NCBI GenBank assembly: GCA_011800805.1
Contig: MPNW01000054.1
Span: 137,419-201,418, forward strand
Source: Hirudo medicinalis
Taxonomy: Eukaryota > Annelida > Clitellata > Hirudinida > Hirudinidae
Direction: 5' to 3'
DNA length: 64,000 nt
Part shown: positions 1 through 14,041 of the stretch, piece by piece
Numbering within the stretch: position 1 is the first letter of the stretch
How the letters are laid out: the number at the start of each line of letters is the position of its first letter
Notes under the pieces: model-generated
Told to the model about the DNA's origin: nothing
The model's input: only the letters and a program-made list of their open reading frames with translations
Database searches by the model: none
Program-made: the position numbers and the translations under genes

Positions 1-3000
1 CGAAAATGCCTCATGAATCATGAGCTGCAAAGTGAAAGTCGTGTCAGTCTATTCTCAGTAAGAAACGAAAACGGTTCTTCGCATTTCTAAAGTTCGTCCT
101 GATGAGCTCAACTTTTGTCCTTGGACTAACCGGACCTCGCAGTTCGTAAGGAGAGTCGTCTCGCATAAAATAACAACTATTGTTCTCAGCAGATAGTAAT
201 TGTTTCTGATTTGAGTGATAATCACTAAAGTCAAACCGTAGTCAAAATATTTGAAGCTTTAAGCAGCCTATAAAGTGTCGCTAGAAACTTGACATTATTT
301 TGCCATCTATTATTTAGTCCAAATACCATTTCATTTCAGGATGGTGTCAATCTAAATTAGAAACATACAGGCAATCGTTTAGCTTGTGTCGAATTCATTA
401 GCACTGAAAAGCATTTCCTCTTTTCATTACAATTGCGACAAGGACGAATAAAAATGAGCTGAGACAGGAGGAGAAAGTATTTCAATGGCTTCTTTTAGCG
501 TAGGAAATTGCTTTCAAGTCCGACTTGAGCCAATGACATTTCAGAAGGTTCGAGATTGTTTTGCAAGGTTGAACGAGTCCTTCAAACGACAATGGTCCAC
601 TAGTTCAGTGCTGCTCTGGCGGCCTCGGTTTCGTTCACCGACATCTTCGTACTCTCCTACGGCAAACTTTTAAGTCTACGCATCGCTCTGAATTCCTTCA
701 CGAAATCATAAATTACAAAGTTCGCGTTCTCCGATTATGCAGTCATCATTCTTCAGATGGTTGTAGCTTTTAAATAATACTCACTGGATAATCTCAAGTC
801 AATTTACTCGGTGTAATCATTCTCATATCATCTATGTCACTACGGGCCAATTTATTATTCATTTCTGACTTTTTATTCTCGGTAATAAACGTCAGTTCGC
901 TGCGCCCAAGGACATTTGAAAACTTGTTTACAGTCTGTTACGCCTAGCGACGCTGTTAGGAGAGAACCTTGTCGGCAAATGAATGGATGAATTAATGAAT
1001 ATTTGATAAGATGCTCGGAAAATAAATTATACGACGGCCAGAACAAAGTCGAGTTTGTAAATAAAAAATCTGGAATTAGTGAAGTAAACTGATTTCTAAG
1101 TAGACTTCCAGCATTTACAGATTGTAGAGATGATCAGATTTGAGAGATGAGGCGATGAATTTTTTCTTTTTTTAAACTTCAAAATACCGAATAAGGGTTT
1201 GGATTTCCATAAAGATACAATAAATTTCTCAGCTGGCAAGCCTCGGTGGGCTGGCAAATAATCATGTCATCCGTTCAACTATCCTTCCCACTATCGAGTA
1301 AATGATATTCCCCTCCTCCATTTTCTTTCTTTATAAGGTCAGAGGACGATGAGAAAGCACTCGGCGGTCTCTTGTGCGATGAAAAGTGAATTTCCATTTC
1401 AAATTAACCATGAGAAGTCATGGTTTCCAATAAGAGCGGCTGTGATATTTCTGAATGATCTTTCTTGTCGGAGTGTTTAAAATTCAAAACCTCCTGCTCA
1501 TTTGATAGCACATTTTTTGAGTTAGCTTCTGATTCTTCGAACGTCATCGACGTCGTTCGTCCGGTCACAGCTTGAGTTTCCCTTTGTCTGCTCTCGTTCG
1601 TGCTCAAACATTTCACAAACTCGGCCCCAATTATTGTGGAAGTATCCGTTTAAGCCATTGCTTTTAGTCACTCTTCAATTATTCAAACGACATTTTCTTG
1701 CTCCATAAAGTTTAAGTCAGGCTAGTTAATTAAGTAATTGATTAATTGTCTTCAAAGTATCAGAGCTTGTTCGAAACCCTGGTAATCATACTAACTCGAA
1801 CCGATATAAAAACGGAACAGAATTTGAATTAAAATCTCATTACCATCACTCATCATTTCGTGTTCATCGCGATAATTATTTTTTTGCTAGTTTTACTTTC
1901 TTGGATTAGTGCCATCAAAAGAATCGATTCTGCGTAAGTGATTGAAAGAGTGAGAAAGTGAAAGAATGAGGGACAAAGAGAGATAAGTAGCGAAGCGAAA
2001 GGCTGAATCATGAGCTGTGAGTCACCGACCTGTCACGTGGCATTTGAAAATGGAATTACCAGAAAAAGTGGTTGAATGAGCGAGCATTACGACCAGCAGG
2101 TTGCTTAAGGAGATCCAAATGAGATAAGAATGAGCGTCAAGATCTGACGTTAGCGTGCACGATAGAAAAAGAGTTCAAGCGAAACCCAAGGTACAGGAAT
2201 GATTCAGTGTACTATATCGGCTGAATCCATAAATACATCGATAATTGTGGCCTCTTTCCAACGAGAACTGAATTGGACTTTATCCTGGTCCCCTTACCAA
2301 GCCACCCACTTCGTTAGGAAGAACAAGAAACTCCGCGATGGTCGGCAAGATAAAGATGGACAGAATTACTCGTAATATCCTATTTCGGGAAATAACTCTT
2401 CTAAATTTATCGCATGAGTTCGAACCTAGTCGAATGTAACTTGAATGATGTCAGAAATGTGCCTTGAGAGTTTATAATTACGAGGTCTTCACTTAATTGT
2501 TAGGTAATCAGTTATTAAATTAAATTTGGGAGAGACGCTTAAGTTTCTGGTTTTTTTTTTATACTTCTGCTGTAATTTCAAAAACAACTTAATGGGTGGA
2601 GCAATTTTATCGATGAGTCGTTGTTTACGTTAATAAATTGTGCTTGCGATGACCTGGTTCGAAGAATGACAGCAGAATATAATTCATTGTTCGTCAGCAA
2701 ATAAAAGTACTTGACAAGGATCCAGACCAGCAGCTAGCAAATTTAAGAATATAAGTATTATTATTTAATGTTGATATCATGACACAATTTCAACTATTTC
2801 CACAATGTTTTGCCAAATCATCCATTTAGGAATTCGAACGATGCATCTGGACCTTTCCTTGAACCGTTCTAAAAATAGATAAAGGGCGGTCCTTCTTGAC
2901 TTACGTCATTTCCGCCTACGGGCCAATAACAATCTTCGGTCGTGAGCGAAGACAGCAACATGCGTCTGCATGAATAGGCGCCATCCTGAAAAGTGAGGAC

Positions 3001-3550
3001 GCGTTTTTACCTGCGTCGATCCGAAAATATCCTGTCCTTGAAAAAGAGGAATGTTTGATAAACAACATGCTCAATAACAACAACAACGATTGCCACTACG
3101 AAAACAACAGCTGTGAGAAATGCGCGTCAGTCTTAAAAGAGGAAAAATATGCTGACGAAGATTCATAGCGAATCTCGACAACATGGCGCTGCTGATGTTT
3201 TTGTTTATCGATTGAGGAGAGGAATTTAATGTCGATAATGACCTTGATAATTGATTCATTTTTTCCTGTTCAATTTATCGGCTCTCGGAAATCAATAGCT
3301 CTCTATTTGGTTCACAGAAGACACTTTTATTGCATACTTGATAGAACAGTCAGCGACCTTTAACTCTTTTCTTCAAGATTTAAAGTATTTAACGCCTCTT
3401 GAGATTTTTTTAACTGCCTGTTAATTTGATTAATTACATCTAGGTTCAAAATTCTGACTCCAATTAGGCTGTTTAAATAAAAAAAATTCAAATCATATCC
3501 TAACCACAAGTCAGTTGCCAAATTCTCTATTTTTTATAAATTTTCTTTAG
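1..3550. other. No gene recognised; upstream of or intronic to the 3551 exon
   Basis: I see no convincing exon here on either strand. The open frames are short and lack family resemblance. The stretch is mixed-composition, with no strong tandem repeat. Because the exon at 3551 begins with a splice acceptor, part of this stretch is an intron of that gene, and the rest may be its upstream exons, UTR or intergenic DNA. Confidence 0.5.
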
Positions 3551-3837
3551 ATCCAAACAAACCTCTGGCAGCCAGCGAGCAGGTTAAGAAGAAACTTCTG
3601 GAAGTCTTTGACGGTCTCAGGGATCTGACGAGCGAGGACAAGACTCGTCACAGTCAGCTGCTTCTTCAGCTGCACTCTCTCTTCCAGCTCGACCTCAAAA
3701 CGTTGGAGACCCTCTTCTTCCAGCCACTTCTCCAGAGTGTGGAATCACTCAAGAAACTCAAGCACCTCTACTCGGACGGAGCCTGGATGCCTGCCGATGG
3801 AAAGAATCAAGAAAGGTCCATGATAGTTTCTTTGTAA
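3551..3837 (+). CDS. 3' terminal coding exon of an unrecognised gene
   Basis: A pyrimidine-rich acceptor ending in TTTAG at 3550 is followed by a 95-codon open frame ending in TAA at 3835-3837. The peptide starts PNKPLAASEQVKKKLLEVF and is leucine- and lysine-rich and probably all-helical, with segments such as HSQLLLQLHSLFQLDLKTL. G+C content is well above the flanks, as in the other coding exons. I do not recognise the family. It lies tail to tail with PFAS and its 3'UTR holds poly(A) signals near 4358. The upstream exons are not identified and may lie left of the window. Confidence 0.6.
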
Positions 3838-4357
3838 TGGCATAACCCTCGAGAGTACTTCAGAGATCTCAAGGGCTGCCTCTTTAATGGCTCTGTGGCA
3901 CTTTCATGTCATCGACTTCGTCAGTCTAGTTTTTTATCCTGAATTGAATTTCAGCGAATTGCAGCAGAGAATTATTTTGACGCCAAAGTGAATTATCGAG
4001 TGATTGCGATAGCTTTCCAGGAATTCAGTGTAATGAAGATTTGTGACCTCTTGAGGTCATCTCCTTGAAGTGAACTCCTCCCCTGGGTGCATCTTTTGTC
4101 AGACTTATTCATGTTTGTGTTGTTCATCTGTATGTCCAGATACAGTATTCCACAGATAAACAGAATGATTTGGTAGTGTTCTTGCAAATGTTATTCCCAC
4201 TGTGTTGTCAGTGTTGTCATCCTAATTTACATATTGTAGTTTTAGTGAGTAGATGTTGTCATGGTTTACATCAAAGCATTTCTTTTTTTAAGGCCTTTTT
4301 TTTTATCTGATTGTGAAATGCGTGCATTAAGTTTCGAAGGTTTCAAATTATTTTTGC

Positions 4358-4367
4358 AATAAATAAA
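4358..4367 (+). promoter_or_regulatory. Overlapping AATAAA poly(A) signals
   Basis: Two overlapping AATAAA hexamers lie about 520 bases after the stop codon at 3837, the likely polyadenylation signal of that gene. The rest of 3838-4830 is AT-rich and without a gene, so it is read as 3'UTR plus the gap between convergent genes. Confidence 0.45.
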
Positions 4368-4830
4368 AGATGATACAAAGGTTTGAATATCCGAGGTTGT
4401 ATTTTCAATGTTTGCTATTATTTTAGGGGAATTTTGCTGATTCACTCTTTTGTCGTACGCATGTGTAGACCATGCTAGTAGACGTCAAACAATATCTGAC
4501 AGATAAACGTTCGATTATATAGAATTAAAAAAAAATGTTCTCAAGAAATTGTCAAGAATGGCGTGCAATCGCTTCATTGGGAGGACAACACGAAAAGTCT
4601 GAATCGCTCTCGAGAGCAAGTCGAATCATAAGAGTTTATCACAAAGACTTGGGTCTTGTTGACCGGTATAAATAATTATGTTGTGTTATGGCAAAGAATC
4701 CCTACACCATACAGCTCATTGGTGTTAGAATTAATGAGGTTCTCGACATTATTACCACGATTACTAGCATTTCCTAAGAGAACAAAGGTACATGACGAGC
4801 AAGAAACTCATTTTTTTTAATGAATTGAAG

Positions 4831-4836
4831 TTTATT
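4831..4836 (-). promoter_or_regulatory. AATAAA poly(A) signal of PFAS
   Basis: The plus strand reads TTTATT, that is AATAAA on the minus strand, about 65 bases downstream of the PFAS stop codon. The position is right for a short 3'UTR. Confidence 0.5.
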
Positions 4837-4900
4837 TCAAGTCCATCGCCAGTTCAAATTCATGCTTCATAAAAAAATTCCCTTGTTTAAATCAGTTCGA

Positions 4901-7900
4901 TCACAACTGCTCTTTGAGACACCAGAGGTAAGCGTTCTTAAACATGCACATCCATGGTGATGTCGTTACCTTGGCCTGCCATTCTGAATGGACGTAAGGC
5001 CACTGCCACATGAGGGTGCCTCTTTCAGGATGAGGCATCATGGCCAAGTGGCGACCGTCGGGAGAGCACAGACCGGCTATGGCTTCCACACTGCCGTTGG
5101 GATTCATTGGATATTTCATGGTTGGCTGCCCAACGCTGTCCACATATTTCAGAGCCACCATCTCCTTCTGAATGCAGGCCTTTAAAAGGTCATCACTTCT
5201 AAACTGGAAGCGACCTGGAAAGTTCAAGGTCACAGAGATTAGATGCAGAATGAGAATAGTTGATGGTTATCTCAACCACCCAAATAGTTCATTAATAACG
5301 TCATTAACGACTCCCTCAGATTCATTTTAAAAGTTAATGGTTTTATTATTACTATTAATACTATTATTAATATTATTATTCCATCTTCTGGATTAAAAAC
5401 TGAACTTGAGCACACAATTACCAACTCACCTTCTCCATGAGCGACCCACACTCCAAGGACAGATTCCTGCATCCCTGAGAGCATGATGGATGGACTCCTC
5501 TCAATCTTGACACTCACAAATCTTGACTCATATCTTCCACTCAGATTTCTCTCCAACATGACTTCCTGATCCTTGTTCTCAGTCTTCTGAGGTTCAATAT
5601 CAGTCCAACCCAAGTAGCTCATCAGTTGACAGCCATTGCAGACTCCCAGACTGAAAGTGTTGGATCTCCTGACAAAATTGGCAAACTGGTTCCTCAGACG
5701 TTCGTTGAATTTGATGGCCGTGGCCCAACCTGGAAGTCGTAAAAAGGTCTCGGTGTCATCAGGAAAGATTACGCAGCTATTTTAAATGCAGTGTATTTCG
5801 ACAGTGTGTTCCACTTAATTAGGAGTCATACATAAATTATACAACAATAACAACTGAAATTAGGCACAATTAAGAACCATGCTCATGTGACTAACAAAAG
5901 TCCAGCCACACAAAAACAAGGTAATACGACTGTAATTAGGTAAAATAAAGGCATCTAAATGCATTACAAACATTTCAATTTGCTATTGGCAACTAATTAA
6001 ATCACCCAACCGACCAACCTTTGCCCGACCCGAAAACATCAGCATAGCTGAAGCCTCCTACGAAGACCACGCCCCTAAATCGGTCAAGATCCACACTGCA
6101 GCCGAGCAGATCCTGCATGTTTATGTCCCACACTTCAAAACCTGCCATGAACAGAGAGCTGGCCATCTCTCTATCTCCATTGCTTCCTTCCTCTCTTATC
6201 ACAGCCACCTGTATTACCTGACTTCTGTCGATAATGCCTGTAAATAGATTGGAGTGTGTGTGTGTATGTGGAGGTAGTAAAAATAATTTAACTAAAAAAT
6301 ATCTTCTATGTCACAAGAGGGCACTTGAAATAATAGCAAATCAACAGCACCATGGTAATGATACAGCAGCAATTACAATAAGGTTAGTAACAAAGGGGTC
6401 AAATATTCAAAGGAATTTATTGTTAATAAAATACAGAAAACGTCCAAATTTAACCTGGAATGGTAACATTGATCAACTCCTCTGGGTCAAAGTTCAACTT
6501 GAACTGTGGATTCCTTGCCTCCAGAAGCCAATCAACTTCTTGCTGGACGCAGAGAGGATTCGACTGCAACTTTTCCAGTTCGAAACTCGTTTCTTCCCAG
6601 ATGTTTCTCAGCTCAGGGGTCTTACCCTGCAGCACCAGGCTGCCATTAAAGCTGACTTCGACCTATTAATTGGGAATACTTAATTTGAGGTTTTCAAAAC
6701 GTGGAAGAATGTCTTTTGTAATGACAAATGACCGTAATGCATGTCATTGCCACTCGAGGTTAATTTCATATAAAAGAAAATAAGATGATACTCGATAAAA
6801 TTCTACAGAGAATCGGCTATCATGTAAATCAATATTGATGATGGTATAAATAACAATAATAATAATAAAATCCAACAACAAAATCAACAATAACAATATT
6901 AGCACCAAACGATTAGTATTCAAACCTCAAAGGATGCAGAGGAGGACCATCCAATAACATGGCAGGGGATGCTGAGACTTTCAAACTTTTCCACAACAAA
7001 CTGCAGATTCTCTTCTGAAACTTCGAGGAGGTAACCAAGCTCCTCGGCAAACAAGAACTCCATGAGAGAGGCTGTGAATATTAATATAATAATAATAATA
7101 TAATAATTACTATAATATATTATAATATATAAAAATAATAAAATTATATTATTAATAATACATAATATAATTAATAATAATAATAATTTAAATAATGACA
7201 AACCATTATCAATGAGCTGTGACTCAAAGTGGAGGTGAAGTCCACAGTTGCCAGCGAATGCCATTTCAAGGGCACAGGTGATCAGACCTCCGTCGCTGAC
7301 GTCATGACCAGCTGCTAACTTGCCATCTGGGGATTGAAATGTAATTTTAACCTGTTGATTTGATTAAAGTTGAATAATCTCCTTATCATAATAACAACAA
7401 CAACAACAACAACAACAATAATAATAATAAGAAGAATAATAACGGTACTGTTACGGAACAACCTAGCGCTATTATGTAATACCAGTACTAAGCCGTAATG
7501 CCAAGGAACAGTAAACACAAGCATTACAAGATATTAAATGATCCTGTATCAACATAGTTTCCTCTTACCTGCAATCAATTCCTGCATGGCTTTAAAAGAC
7601 TTTGCAAACAATTCTGGGAGTTCAAGGTCGGGCGAAGACCTGCCAACGAAATTGAAGCACTGAGCGAGTGCCGATCCGCCGAGTCGATGCTTGCCGGGAG
7701 TGAGTGGAATGTACACAATCGATCCTGAAAAGCAAGTATCAAAATTATTATAAAAATACTACAGTATTAGCATCCAAACAACTATTGCACGTTGGCCAAA
7801 AATGAACAAAAATAAGAATCGCTTAAGAAACGATCGTTTTAATTTCTGCACGACATTTCCCGTGTGCGTTCCGTTTAAATAAACAAATGAAATAATTTAA

Positions 7901-10900
7901 AATAAATAAAATAATTGATGGCAAACCTTTGCCTCCCGGACACTTCAAATCTGGAGTTACTGTCGACCTGACGTCCAAGCACGGCGCATAAACAGATATG
8001 ACAAGATTGCCTGAAAATTGTAAACAAATTAATTCAAATTAAACATTGCATTCAATAGAATAGAATTCCTCTACATACAAAAAATATTTATAAAAATTGG
8101 CGAGACCAAGTTTTATTAAAAAAACAGATAACACTCAATTAAAATTATTAATTTCAAATTCTAAGTTGTAAAAGCCACAAATCAGTTTTGATTTTTTTAC
8201 CTGGAGCCTTGACAATCTTTCCTTCGACTTTGGCGGCCATGCTCAACGAATCCTTGCCTCCGTCGACGGCAATTCCGAGCTTCCTCATTGTGGTCGTCAT
8301 AGCAACGCAGGCGTCGAAAAGCCGGGCATCTTCACCGTCAAGCTTGGCAGGCCACATCCAGTTACCACTGCACTTGACGTCCTGCGATCGAACGATCATA
8401 GCTTTGACCAATCAATCAAAAATCAATCAACATGACCAACTTGAAAGAGACTTAATGTCGATCTCATGGTATGTACAAGTATAAGATTCTTAGACCCTAA
8501 CCCTAACCCCTTTTCAATAATGTGCTTTGTAATCACCTTGAGACAGCCAACAGAAGCAAACACAAGATTGGTCAGCGACTCTCCAACGGTCATTCTGGCT
8601 CCACTCATCGAATCGACAAGACATTTGATTGGCTGCTCTCCAATGGCCGTAGCAGCTCCTTTCTGAAATGCCAAACAAGTTTGTTTAGTTTGCAAATTAT
8701 AAAGTAGATCAACAGGTAAGGGATAGAAATATTCCTCACGGTATCAAAGTGAGACAGAGCAATAACAGCCACATCAGCCAACGGGGTATGGAGGGGCCCG
8801 ACGCACTGTTGCTGAGCAATCAAGCCTGACACCGACCTATCCACCTGGCGAATGAATTAAAAAAAAAATTTATAAAAGGATGAAAAACCAAAAACAACGT
8901 TTTCATTATTCCACTGTAACTGTAATCGTGTCTGTAATTTAACGCTCGCTCTAAAACCTCAAATGCATGCCCCAAAAGTCAATATCAAATTAAACGAAGT
9001 AGGTTGTGATAATCGTGTGTGCGCATAGCAAAGTAAGATGATCAAAACAGGCAGCTGCATAAACAATCTCGTGCCAAAATTTAGAAGACGGACTCTGAAT
9101 ATGACACCCAACCTTATTGGTCAAGAACCTCTTACTGGCCACAGAGGGCAGTCTGAGGACATTGTTGAGGGCAGTCATCAGGGACAAATTATCTGGGAGA
9201 GTGATTTCCTTGTAGATTGCCAACTTCCTTTGCACGTTGAACACCTGATGTGAAAAGGTAATTTCCAGTGAAAAGAGGCCGATGAAACCCAAATCAGAAA
9301 TTTAAAAATTCAAAACAACAATCGAAAGCAGTAGTGACCGTAAATAAATGCGATTCCCTTAATTGAGGTAATTTTAACATCGCTCAGCACACAAATATCA
9401 CAATCATCATCATCATCTAACTTACTTTCTTTGGCACGCTGCCAAGGACAAGCTCAAGGTCGAGATCGATGGGAAGTTGTTGGGTGGGGGGATGTGACTT
9501 GACCTTCACGTTGGTTGGCTCTTTATCACCGCTGTTGTTACGATCTCTGTCGTCGATGAACTTCATCTAGATGGCAAAAAACACAAAAGAAAATCAGCAT
9601 ACGTTTATGTGTTCGTGGTTACGTACATGCAAAACCTAAAAAGCAGAACACAGTAATTATTAGTACTAATAACAAATTCTTTAAAAATAAAATTGAAACA
9701 ATGACATCCAATCACAAAAACTTTCACCAACTTTTCCATCGCCGGTGACTTCACCGACGAGAGAGAGCGGACATTTCTCTCTGTCTGCAAGTTTCTGGAG
9801 AGTCGCAACTCCGTCCTTCTTGACGAGGAGGGCGTTGCTCTCCTGGTACTCGGCAGTCCAAACTTCGAGGGCGCTCAGGGTCGGGTCACCGAGTTGAAAA
9901 CCGGAGAGATTCACGACAGCACCCTGGGGGTAGACTAGTTCCTTGAGGACGTTACCTGAAGACGATGACTTTATTGTTATTGAATGACGATTCATAATAA
10001 CAATGGGGTGAGATAGATTATGTCACAAATAAAATGGCAATTATAATAAAATGAATAACATTCACCCACCATTTCCGCCAGCTCCTTGATCGTGAATGCT
10101 GCAGATCGGGTTGAGGTCTTTCAGCTCCACGCATCCTCTCACGACCCTGTTCATTTTCTCTCCCATCTCAGCATCTCCCCTCTGCACAGCATTGAAGTCC
10201 AACTCCTCCCTCTGGTCGCCTTGGACGCTGACCGATGAAGCGGAACCTCCTCCGACGCCGATCCTCAGGACGGGTCCGCCGACCTTAACGACCTGCATAC
10301 CTGCCGAAATAAATGCAGCATAGAGTCAACTGCTCCTCTTCGATGCTCCTTCATTTCAATCCAAATTGCCATCATCACGTCGTTTAAATTTAGCCCCATC
10401 TTTTAATTCCTCTTCTTCTTCCGACTCACCAACTTCAGGGTCGAACTTGTGCACGTGCTCTGCATCCATGGACCCAATGCCTCCGGTGAACATGATGGGC
10501 TTGATCCACTCCCTCCTCTCGCCAGCCACGTCGGACATACCGAACGACCTCGAGAAGCCTGCAATGATAGGCTCGCCGAACTTGTTTCCGTAGTCGGAGG
10601 CCCCGTTGCTTGCCTCGATTAAAATGTCGAGAGGCAGTGCAAGATTGCTCGGGTACTTGGCATCCGAATCCTCCCAGGGCAACTTGTATCCTGTGGGAAG
10701 GAAATTAGTTGTTATAATAATAATAATAATAATGATGATGATGATGATAGTCACTAATATATTTAACCATCAACAATGACCACATTATTAATCATCACAA
10801 TCACAATCAATTAACATTACCGCATTTCCTGACCTTCACACAAAAAATCTAATCAAAATAATTATAATGCAAGATGAAAGTGATTAATTGTTGTCATCAT

Positions 10901-13174
10901 CATCATCATCAACTCTACCTTTGATGTTGAGATTCCCCACGCAATACCCAGCAGTTCCAGCAATTACTCTAGCTCCTCTGCCAGTAGCCTGAACATCCCT
11001 TATCCTACCACCTGTACCTGTAGTGGCACCTGGGAATGGGGCCACACCTGGAAAAATAAAAATGCTTTCCAGATCTTCCTTTACCAAGTTGTAAACAAAC
11101 AGTGTTTTCTCTTAGCAACGAAGACAACTACATTACCATCGACACCTGCACGTCACTAAGCTTAGCACCCCCGAAGGAATGAACCATTATCAACCTGTGG
11201 GAAAGTTATGGGTCTCCGCCGTGAAGACGATGTGCTTCTTGGAAGGGGGGTTCAGCACGAATGGAGAAGGCTCGACAACGAGCTTTGCACTCAAAGTCTG
11301 CAAAATGTGGCCTTCTATGGCACTGCAAAACCAGGATAGGTTAATATAATGATCAAGCAACATGATATCAGTGGCTGTAATTACCAATTAGATCAGTTGA
11401 ATAACAATCAGATGTTAATGAGGTCGATGCTAAAAACTACAAAAAATAAAACCAGCCTGCTATTGTCTGAGAACTTGATGACATTGTTGGGATTGGTTGA
11501 TTCCTGGGTGTCCATGACCATCCTGAGCAGAGAGGATTTCTGCTCCTCGCCATCGATCACAAACTTTCCCCTGAAGAACCAGTGACGACAATGCTCGCTG
11601 TCGAAAACAGGATCGACGAATCAATAAAGTACAAATGTGCAAATGTGTTGTGTAAGAAATCATTGGGTGAGGTGAGTGTTCAAGTTCACATTAACATAAC
11701 ATGAATATTAATTACACACATCTGTAAGTTACTCAATGTGTTCAAGCATGTCAAAGAGCATTTTCGTCTTTACAATCACCAGTCGTTAACCTGACAAGGC
11801 ATTCTAACTAAGCTGCTAATCTAAAATATTCACACACTGAAATATGTATACTTATTACAGGCCACCAACAAGCCACAATTACAATTGTAAAAGCTAATTA
11901 GCATAACAATGCATAATGCCTAGACCACATACAGAGGAACAGCTAATCATAATGGCACCTTTAATTAGTCACACTCAGGACATAAACACCTGTATTGATT
12001 AGCTCACCTGTTGGACTGAGCAAGATCAAAGCATTCCACGCTGGTAGGGTTCCTCATCAACTTCTTGACAAAAAGGTCAGTGTAAAAGTCAAGGTCCCAA
12101 GAGTCAAAAGAAATTCCTAAAAAATAGTGATAAATGTCAATGCTGAAATAATGTTACATAACACATTACATCATTAAACACTTCAATTAATAACATCACT
12201 TCAAGCAATGACGGTCATAAACTTAAATATCGGTTTAAAGGCTGGAATGAAAACACGAATGATCACAACCGATAGTCTCACCCAAATCGTGGCTTGCATC
12301 TTCCAAAGCTGACCTGCCATGATTAATAAGGTCGACCTCAAAAACAGGTTCAGGTGAGATGTCAAGGTTGAAAGTGGTGATTGGCTTCTCATAGTGCATT
12401 TGGGTCATACGGTCATGTAGAGCAGCAATTAAATGCTTCTTGAGATCTTCAGGATGTGTTACTTCCTGAGCGGTGAGGATAGAGTACCGGAAGGATTTCT
12501 CGATTCTGGAAACCCTGGTCAGTCCAACAGAGGAACAAATGGAAACGGCATTGGTGGAAAAGGCGGTGCTAAAGTTTAGCCTGGATTGAAATTAAATGTC
12601 GTCTGCTTAGTAAAAACGTTTTGTAAATACTATTTGTTTGTAAATTCTCACATGTGATATTCTTAGTTTCTAAAATCATAATTACTCAATAAAGAAGCAT
12701 TTCCAGCAAAGCCAATTGAAATTTCAGTTTATGACCATCATTACATGAAGTGATGTTATTAGTTTAGTATTATAGAAAGCACTCACGATAGTGTCTTACC
12801 TTGGACCTATCTCAATTACTCCAAACGGAGAGTCATTGCCATTCAAAAACGTGGCCTCAGAGACATCAGAGGTTGAAAATGGACATCTTAATATCCAGAG
12901 AAGAATCTCCTTTTCGTCCTTTGTCAGAGCTTAATTACAGACAGAATTGACGATTTAAGAAAATAATGTATAGGGCACATTTCTGAAAAATAGACGACTT
13001 CTTACCTTCTCCTTTCACCTCTACGTAAAAACAAAGTTCACTTTTCACATCAACGCTGGAATTCAGTAAAGTTCCAGCCGCGTGCTCTGCGAATGTGCAG
13101 GCGATCTTCTTGCAAACTTTGTCTTTTTCTTCATCAGTCAAGCCAGGATACCTGTAGAATCTAATTATAGCCAT
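4901..13174 (-). CDS. PFAS: Phosphoribosylformylglycinamidine synthase (FGAM synthase), complete, 23 exons
   Basis: PFAS is the fourth step of de novo purine synthesis: FGAR + glutamine + ATP to FGAM, in the cytosol. Exons in gene order: 13006-13174, 12800-12929, 12282-12580, 12008-12116, 11457-11597, 11195-11322, 10919-11047, 10430-10690, 10070-10300, 9732-9955, 9426-9566, 9113-9244, 8740-8844, 8537-8662, 8201-8381, 7927-8010, 7569-7724, 7204-7326, 6926-7071, 6455-6662, 6019-6237, 5430-5729, 4901-5214. All phases agree and give 1351 aa, close to the roughly 1340 aa of animal PFAS. Visible landmarks: [79 protein letters not shown], then the class-I glutaminase with [12 protein letters not shown], nucleophile Cys near 1177 in [10 protein letters not shown], and the His-Glu pair near 1309-1311 in MMPHPERG. 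The intron at 11323-11456 needs a GC donor. Introns carry TAA/CAA microsatellites. Confidence 0.97.
7078..7200. repeat. AT-rich TAA/TA microsatellite in a PFAS intron
   Basis: This short intron (7072-7203) is made almost wholly of TAA and TATAT runs. Similar short tracts lie at 7389-7440 (CAA/TAA) and 10711-10748 (TAA then TGA) in other PFAS introns. Confidence 0.8.
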
Positions 13175-14041
13175 TCTCTTTCTCTGCTTCTTGAACCGTT
13201 ATCACCACCTTTATATCAAGATGCATACAAAGGCACAAAAGACCCAACAAATAATGACACAAATGCCTGGACAGAACTAACGACAATTCAAACCCTAAAA
13301 CATGTGCAAGCCAAGATAAATGAATATTTTTTTTACACAAAATTTATCTGGATAAAGATTTACTAAGCTATACCTGTATTGTATTGTAATTATTTAGGTT
13401 ACAAATCATTTAAAGTGTGAAATGTTTTAATTAAAAATTATGTTTAATTTAATTTTAAAACACTTTTATATCTAAAATTATTTGTTATAATCAAACAGAA
13501 TTAATTAAAAAAGTAATAGTATTTTTTTATTAGTACTTTAATAATTGTATTCACAAACATGAAATTAATTGTTATTTTTAAGTATTTACGGTTTTGAAAT
13601 AAAACTAAAATTAAGTAAAAAACATTTCTATAGTCTGCATTTAAAACATGCAATTGTATCTTCGGTGAAATCGAAATAAACATTGCGGACGGGGCGGGAG
13701 TTGCTCTAAATTGCCTCTTCTATAATATTAGATTTTTTGAGTTACCGAATCACTGGATACCACCAAGGTTTATTTTATAGAGTAGAATTTGGAATGGCAA
13801 TTTTGTTATTGCATGTATTTGACAAGTCGATCTTAAGATTTGGTCGAATTTGGATCATTTGTTTACTGTGCAGAAACATGTGTTTTTACTAATTTCTTTA
13901 ATTTTATTTGGAATCATAAATTGAAAAGACATCTAGAGCAATAACTTAATATTTGTGTTCCTTAGCTACTTCGCACTTGGCTGATACTTGTCACTTGTGC
14001 CATTCACAACTAACATTTTTAAAATATATTTTAATTAGGCG
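13175..14041. promoter_or_regulatory. Intergenic region between divergent PFAS and the 14042 gene
   Basis: These 867 bases separate the PFAS start codon (minus strand) from the 14042 start codon (plus strand). It should hold both 5'UTRs and may act as a shared bidirectional promoter. It is AT-rich, without a clear TATA box or CpG-dense block. An acceptor-like TTTTAATTAG sits just before the 14042 ATG, so a non-coding first exon of that gene may lie here. Confidence 0.4.

Noticed and set aside
6234..6683. 149-codon plus-strand frame inside PFAS
   Set aside because: It is antisense to PFAS exons 20 and 21, whose coding is confirmed by family similarity and phase.
8490..8512. Telomere-like CCCTAACCCTAACCCC
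   Set aside because: Only about two and a half repeats inside a PFAS intron, too few to call an interstitial telomere.
13082..13366. Plus-strand 94-codon frame
   Set aside because: It overlaps PFAS exon 1 in antisense and continues into the divergent gap; no splice sites or family resemblance.
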